Source: Methanomassiliicoccaceae archaeon
GTDB taxonomy: Archaea > Thermoplasmatota > Thermoplasmata > Methanomassiliicoccales > Methanomethylophilaceae
Direction of reading: 5' to 3'
DNA: 8,975 nt
Assembly (NCBI GenBank): GCA_031254685.1
Contig: JAIRTZ010000082.1
Span: 1-8,975, forward strand
In this document: positions 5,458 through 8,975 of the stretch, piece by piece
How the letters are laid out: each line of letters starts with the position of its first letter
Numbering within the stretch: the first letter of the stretch is position 1
Program-made: the position numbers and the translations under genes
Notes under the pieces: model-generated
What the model was told of the DNA's origin: nothing
The model's input: the letters and a program-made list of their open reading frames with translations, nothing else
The model's database searches: none

Positions 5458-6623
5458 CAGATCGCCTCCAGTATGTTGACGACGACCGCAGAACCGGTGC
5501 CGCCGACATTCTGCGTCAGCCCGTATCTTGCATTCGCCACCTGTCTCTTATCGGCGGTCCCCCGGAGCTGCTTCGTTATCTCGACTATCTGCGCAACACC
5601 GGTCGCACCTATCGGATGCCCTCTCGCTTTCAGGCCGCCGGACGTGTTCACAGCTACTTTTCCGCCTATCGCGGCCTGACCGTCCATCACCGCCTTTCCG
5701 GCCTTGCCCCTCTCAAAGAGGCCGAGGTCCTGCAGCGCGAGTATCCCTTCGATGGTGAAGTGATCGTGCACCTCCGCCACCGAGATGTCCTTCGCCTCTA
5801 TCTTCGCCAGCGAATATGCGGTCCTGGCGGCCGCAGAGGTCGCTGCGAACGTTGTAATATCCTTCCGCTGGAATAATGCCAGCGTGTCGCTTGCCTGTGC
5901 GGATGCCGCGACCTTCACAGGGCGGTCCGAATATTTCTTTGCGATGTCCAGCGGGCACAGCACCACCGCGGCCGCGCCGTCCGATATCGGGGCGCAGTCG
6001 AATACCGTCAGCGGATCGGCGACGATCGACGACCTCAGAACTGTGTCCAATGTGATCGCCTTCCTGAACTGCGCGTCGGGATTCAGCGCGCCGTGCGCGT
6101 GGCTGTTGACGGCCATTGACGCTATCTCCTCGCGCGTGGCTATCTTTTCGTAGATGCAACGTCTTGCGATCATCGCGTTGAGCGACGCGAACGTTGCGCC
6201 CATCGTCGCCTCCCACTGCTGGTCCGTCGCCGAATCCAAGATCGAATTGGTCGCTTCGTCGCTGACGTCGGTCATCTTCTCCGCGCCGCCGACGACGACG
6301 ATGTTGTTCATTCCGGACGCGACCGCCATCACGGCCTGGCGGAACGCCATGCCGCCGGACGCTCCCGCAGCCTCAATGCGCATCGCCGGTACGTTACGGG
6401 ACGCCATTCCCGCGTAATCGGCTATCAGCGCGCCGATATGGTCCTGATTGATGAAACGGCCGGACGACATGTTCCCTATGAACATCCCGTCGACCTCCGA
6501 TCCCGTAAGGTTGGCGTCGTTCATCGCTTTGAACCCGGCCTCGATACCGAGGTCCCTGAAGGACGCGTCCCATAATTCTCCGAACTTTGTTGTTCCCACT
6601 CCTATAATTGCGACATCCCTCAT
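5457..6623 (-). CDS. SCP2-type thiolase homologue (acetyl-CoA acetyltransferase family) lacking the usual nucleophilic Cys
   Basis: At 388 aa it is full length for archaeal acetoacetyl-CoA thiolases, which join two acetyl-CoA molecules in the first mevalonate-pathway step. Family marks: N-terminal VAIIGVGTTKFGEL (4-17), VVVGGAEKMTDV (109-120), DGAAAVVL (215-222), HDHF (286-289), GGLKARGHPIGATG (329-342, catalytic-type His336) and QNVGGTGSAVVV (371-382). The nucleophile motif, normally EAACASGG, reads EAAGASGG, with Gly87 (codon GGA, minus 6365-6363) in place of Cys. The other cysteines (156, 210, 223) are not at that site. HDCF, common in this subfamily, is HDHF here. The gene begins 4 nt after the HMG-CoA synthase stop with GGGGTGAT as ribosome site, and overlaps the DUF35 start. 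Context says mevalonate pathway; the chemistry is in doubt. A cysteine-less aldolase- or thiolase-like role is possible. Confidence 0.88.
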   Translation of the reverse strand: MRDVAIIGVGTTKFGELWDASFRDLGIEAGFKAMNDANLTGSEVDGMFIGNMSSGRFINQDHIGALIADYAGMASRNVPAMRIEAAGASGGMAFRQAVMAVASGMNNIVVVGGAEKMTDVSDEATNSILDSATDQQWEATMGATFASLNAMIARRCIYEKIATREEIASMAVNSHAHGALNPDAQFRKAITLDTVLRSSIVADPLTVFDCAPISDGAAAVVLCPLDIAKKYSDRPVKVAASAQASDTLALFQRKDITTFAATSAAARTAYSLAKIEAKDISVAEVHDHFTIEGILALQDLGLFERGKAGKAVMDGQAAIGGKVAVNTSGGLKARGHPIGATGVAQIVEITKQLRGTADKRQVANARYGLTQNVGGTGSAVVVNILEAI

Positions 6624-6627
6624 CTTA

Positions 6628-7674
6628 TCACCCCATCATGATCTTTCCCTTGAACTTCGCGTACTTTCCGTAATCCAGCTGTACCGTATCCTTCAGTCTC
6701 TCGGCGACGGTCGGCGCCTTCGACCTGTCATATTTTTCTATTTCCTCGGTGACGGTGATATCGAACGCGTCGCTCCCCGCTCCCGACCCGTACGCGACCA
6801 CGAATATCCTGTCGTTCGGCTTCGCCCTGTCGAGCACGGACGCCAGCCCCAGCGGCACGGAGCCGCTGTACGTGTTCCCGATGAACGGCGTCAGCAGACC
6901 GTCCTTGATCTGTTCGTCGGTGAATCCCAGCTCTTTCGCGATCCTCGTCGGGAATTTGCCGTTCGGCTGGTGGAACACAGCGTAATTGTAATCCGTCGGT
7001 TTTGTTCCCATTTCGGACATCATCATCCTCGCCGCCGAACCGATGTGCTTGAAGTATGCCGGTTCTCCCGTGAACCGTCCGCCGTGGCTCGGGTACGGGC
7101 TGCCCTCCCGCCGCCAGAAGTCCGGCGTGTCGGTCGTGTAACTTAACGTCTTGTTGATCCTCGCGATCATCTTTTCCGAACCTATGAGGTATGCCGCGCC
7201 TCCCGCCGACGCCGAATATTCGAGAGCGTCGCCGGGCGCGCCCTGCGACGTGTCGGCGCCTATCGCAACCCCGTACCTTATCATCCCGGAACCGACGAGC
7301 CCCATGCACATCTGTATCCCCGCGGTTCCCGCCTTGCATGCGAACTCGAGGTCCGCGGCGGTCATGTTCGGCGTAGCGCAGATGGTCTCGGCGACGATCG
7401 TTCCCGACGGTTTCACAGCGTACGGATGCGATTCCGAACCGACGTATATCGCACCGATATCCTTCGGATCGACGGAACAGCGGGACATCATGTTCCTCGC
7501 CGCTTCCGTTGCTATCGTTATAACATCCTCGTCCGGCGACGGGACCGATTTCATATGTATCAGCAATCCCTTTCCCATCGCCTCGCCGTCTATGCCCCAT
7601 ATCCTCCCTATCTCGGAGGGCGTTATCCTGTAACGCGGCACATACGCTCCGTAACTTACAATTCCGACATCCAT
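6628..7674 (-). CDS. Hydroxymethylglutaryl-CoA synthase, archaeal type
   Basis: Condenses acetyl-CoA with acetoacetyl-CoA to HMG-CoA, the committed entry to mevalonate and archaeal isoprenoid lipids. The 348 aa match the archaeal family length. The catalytic set is intact: Glu81 in GSESHPYAVKP, nucleophile Cys113 in EFACKAGTAGIQ, and His235 in VFHQPNGKFP. Also present are the family blocks GIVSYGAYVPRYRI (4-17), GDALEYSASAGGAAYL (148-163) and NTYSGSVPLGLASVLD (267-282), the last lining the CoA site. The ATG follows the regulator's TGA by one base, with the GGAAGGGAT ribosome site inside the regulator gene. With the thiolase and DUF35 genes downstream it forms the archaeal three-component complex. 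HMG-CoA reductase is not in the window. Confidence 0.95.
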   Translation of the reverse strand: MDVGIVSYGAYVPRYRITPSEIGRIWGIDGEAMGKGLLIHMKSVPSPDEDVITIATEAARNMMSRCSVDPKDIGAIYVGSESHPYAVKPSGTIVAETICATPNMTAADLEFACKAGTAGIQMCMGLVGSGMIRYGVAIGADTSQGAPGDALEYSASAGGAAYLIGSEKMIARINKTLSYTTDTPDFWRREGSPYPSHGGRFTGEPAYFKHIGSAARMMMSEMGTKPTDYNYAVFHQPNGKFPTRIAKELGFTDEQIKDGLLTPFIGNTYSGSVPLGLASVLDRAKPNDRIFVVAYGSGAGSDAFDITVTEEIEKYDRSKAPTVAERLKDTVQLDYGKYAKFKGKIMMG

Positions 7675-7675
7675 T

Positions 7676-8365
7676 TCATATCCCTTCCTTCAGTTGTCTG
7701 AGATCCATTATCAGTTCATCCAATCCTATCTCTGTGGACACCAGCGGTATCCCTTCCAGTTTTGCCAATTTGATCGCCAGCTGATCCACTTTCTCCGGTC
7801 TGAGGTAGACCACCATCGCGGGCGTCAGCGGATGTGCGCGTATCGCGACCATCGGGGACCTCCCGAAATAGACGTCCGTGAATATCAGCGCGCGTTCTGT
7901 GCTCCATCCGTATATTTTCAGGTAATCCGACGAACTTAACGACATTATCGCCTTTACGGAGTTGACTATCGTATATCCGTATATCTTTCTCCCTTCCGTT
8001 TCCGGGTTCAGGGATGTCCCCGAGATCGCGTCGACGAATTCTTTCGATGATATGCCGGAACCGAACTCGTCCATCGCGATGATGCAGTCCTCGCGTTTCA
8101 CCGCCTGGAACTTCGACGCCACCGGATGGCCGCGGTCCCCGTCTATGTTTATCAGCGAATCGACCATCTTCCTGACGACGCCCACTCCCGGTGATCTCCG
8201 TCTTCCGGATTCGTAATCGCTTATCACCGACGGCGACACTTCCATCGCCGCCGCCAGCTCGTTCTGCGATACCGCGAACTCCTCTCTCCATTTTCTCATC
8301 GTCTTGCCGGGGTCGTTCGATAATGCGATCTCGCCTGCTATCTTTTCCCTCAGGTCGTTCGTCAT
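7676..8365 (-). CDS. XRE-type HTH transcriptional regulator of the mevalonate gene cluster
   Basis: A 229-aa protein with an N-terminal Cro/C1-type helix-turn-helix (about 23-72: MRKWREEFAVSQNELAAAME, then VSPSVISDYESGRRRSPGVG). A C-terminal domain (about 85-225) follows, with GYTIVNSVKAIMSL, IYGWSTERALIFTDV and PLTPAMVVYLRPEKV. The same domain layout occurs in euryarchaeal proteins annotated as putative HTH-type regulators encoded beside HMG-CoA synthase (the MJ1545-like family, from memory). The C-terminal part may sense a metabolite of the pathway, but no ligand can be named. Being first in the operon and preceded by a promoter and a small inverted repeat, it may regulate itself and the three enzyme genes. 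A TATA-like element centred about 28 nt upstream of ATG 8365 suggests a leaderless mRNA and supports this start. Confidence 0.87.
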   Translation of the reverse strand: MTNDLREKIAGEIALSNDPGKTMRKWREEFAVSQNELAAAMEVSPSVISDYESGRRRSPGVGVVRKMVDSLINIDGDRGHPVASKFQAVKREDCIIAMDEFGSGISSKEFVDAISGTSLNPETEGRKIYGYTIVNSVKAIMSLSSSDYLKIYGWSTERALIFTDVYFGRSPMVAIRAHPLTPAMVVYLRPEKVDQLAIKLAKLEGIPLVSTEIGLDELIMDLRQLKEGI

Positions 8366-8387
8366 CGTCCACGGTATTGAAAAAATC

Positions 8388-8400
8388 GTATTTATATGTG
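8388..8400 (-). promoter_or_regulatory. TATA box of the regulator/mevalonate operon (leaderless start)
   Basis: On the minus strand CACATATAAATAC is a clear archaeal TATA element. Its centre is about 28 nt from ATG 8365, the distance expected between TATA and transcription start, so the mRNA should begin at or within a few bases of the ATG. No Shine-Dalgarno precedes the ATG, in contrast to the three downstream genes. Confidence 0.6.
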
Positions 8401-8418
8401 TCGAATATCATCATCGAC
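8400..8418. promoter_or_regulatory. Possible operator: short inverted repeat next to the operon TATA box
   Basis: GTCGAATATCATCATCGAC has 5-bp inverted arms (GTCGA/TCGAC) around a 9-nt spacer. It lies directly upstream of the TATA box, over the BRE position. A dimeric HTH protein such as the adjacent regulator could bind such a site, but the arms are short and could be chance. Confidence 0.25.
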
Positions 8419-8455
8419 AAAAGACGTTTTTCAGATATGCTGGCATTCGCGTTCC

Positions 8456-8968
8456 TCAATACCTTACTATCGAGCTGATCTTCCTTCCTTTGAGCTTCGA
8501 TCTTCCGTTCAGACCGTCCAATTCTATCATGAACGATAATCCGACGATGTTCGCGCCCAACCTCTCGCACATCTCCGTTACCGCCGATATCGTACCGCCG
8601 GTCGCAAGCAGATCGTCCACTATCAGTACGCGCTGGCCCTTCTTTATCGCGTCCTCGTGCATCTCCAACGTATCCGTACCGTATTCCAGTTCGTACGATG
8701 CGCTTATCGTTTTGGCGGGAAGCTTCCCTTTTTTCCTCACCGGAACGAATCCTGCGCCCAGCGCTATCGCGACGGGGACGCCGAATATGAATCCCCTTGA
8801 TTCCGGGCCGACGACGATGTCCACCTTTTCGTTCCTGAACGGCGCGGCCATCTGTTCGACCGCGGCGTTCAGTAATTCCGCGTCCTTGAGCAGCGTCGTG
8901 ATATCTTTGAAGCTTATGCCTTTCTTCGGCCAATCCTCAACGGTACGTATCGATGATTTCAGATCCAT
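8456..8968 (-). CDS. apt: Adenine phosphoribosyltransferase
   Basis: Converts adenine and PRPP to AMP and pyrophosphate in purine salvage; cytosolic, type I phosphoribosyltransferase fold. At 170 aa it is full length. Signatures in order: IRTVEDWPKKGISFKDIT (7-24), the adenine-specific N-terminal block with the P-x-x-G-x-x-F-x-D pattern; VGPESRGFIFGVPVA (53-67); PVRKKGKLP (76-84); and the PRPP loop VLIVDDLLATGGT (114-126) with its Asp pair. The ATG at 8968 is only 7 nt from the window edge, so its promoter cannot be seen. About 90 bp separate it from the regulator downstream, which has its own TATA box, so apt is probably a separate transcription unit. The gap begins with CTTTTG-type U-rich sequence on the minus strand that could end the apt transcript. 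Confidence 0.93.
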   Translation of the reverse strand: MDLKSSIRTVEDWPKKGISFKDITTLLKDAELLNAAVEQMAAPFRNEKVDIVVGPESRGFIFGVPVAIALGAGFVPVRKKGKLPAKTISASYELEYGTDTLEMHEDAIKKGQRVLIVDDLLATGGTISAVTEMCERLGANIVGLSFMIELDGLNGRSKLKGRKISSIVRY

Positions 8969-8975
8969 TCTATCG

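Noticed and set aside
5713..6216. Arg/Gly/Asp-rich open frames inside the thiolase, synthase and regulator genes (also 6728-7600 and 7716-8933)
   Set aside because: They are in shifted frames of well-recognised genes, have the low-complexity composition typical of shadow frames in G/C-rich DNA, and one crosses a promoter and two genes.
1..8975. The same 7 bases (TCTATCG) at both window ends, hinting at a circular element
   Set aside because: Seven bases are too few for a real terminal overlap, and joining the ends would close the zinc-ribbon frame after only a few more codons. The gene content is chromosomal. Treated as coincidence.

Overview
The window reads as a piece of chromosome from a euryarchaeon, most likely a gut-type methanogen of the Thermoplasmata (Methanomassiliicoccales or close kin). 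Four things point that way: the archaeal mevalonate gene cluster (HTH regulator, HMG-CoA synthase, SCP2-type thiolase, DUF35 zinc-ribbon protein), a KEOPS subunit Cgi121, A/T-rich TATA-like promoters that in places sit so close to the ATG that the mRNA would be leaderless, and a large adhesin-like surface protein of the kind common in host-associated archaea. The base composition is moderately GC-rich. The order-level assignment is inference; the archaeal assignment is strong. Nearly all genes lie on the minus strand; only the Cgi121 gene is on the plus strand. No tRNA, rRNA, CRISPR array or insertion sequence was seen.

Layout, left to right. At 1-47 (minus) is the first 15 codons of a CxxC zinc-ribbon-like protein, directly behind homoserine kinase thrB (49-981, minus). 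A divergent promoter region at about 982-1083 separates thrB from Cgi121 (1084-1551, plus). Cgi121 ends stop-to-stop against a giant secreted or anchored surface protein (1552-4812 or beyond, minus). That protein has a signal peptide, ten glycine-rich beta-helix-like repeats, three exact-length 83-residue repeats, and a C-terminal membrane anchor with a basic tail. Its 5' end is anomalous: the only plausible ATG (4936) is in another frame. A 243-bp gap (4813-5055) holds a terminator-like hairpin for the next operon and a TATA box for the surface protein.

The right-hand part is a tightly packed minus-strand operon: HTH regulator (7676-8365), HMG-CoA synthase (6628-7674), thiolase (5457-6623) and DUF35 protein (5056-5457). 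The spacings are 1 nt, 4 nt and a 1-nt overlap, each with a Shine-Dalgarno sequence inside the end of the preceding gene. The products match the archaeal thiolase/HMG-CoA synthase/DUF35 complex that channels acetoacetyl-CoA into HMG-CoA for isoprenoid lipid synthesis. The regulator is probably a local controller. Upstream lies apt (8456-8968, minus), adenine salvage.

The most notable observation is that the thiolase lacks the expected nucleophilic cysteine: Gly87 stands where the motif should read A-C-A-S-G-G. The adjacent HMG-CoA synthase keeps its Glu/Cys/His catalytic set. Either acetoacetyl-CoA comes from elsewhere, or this thiolase homologue works differently.
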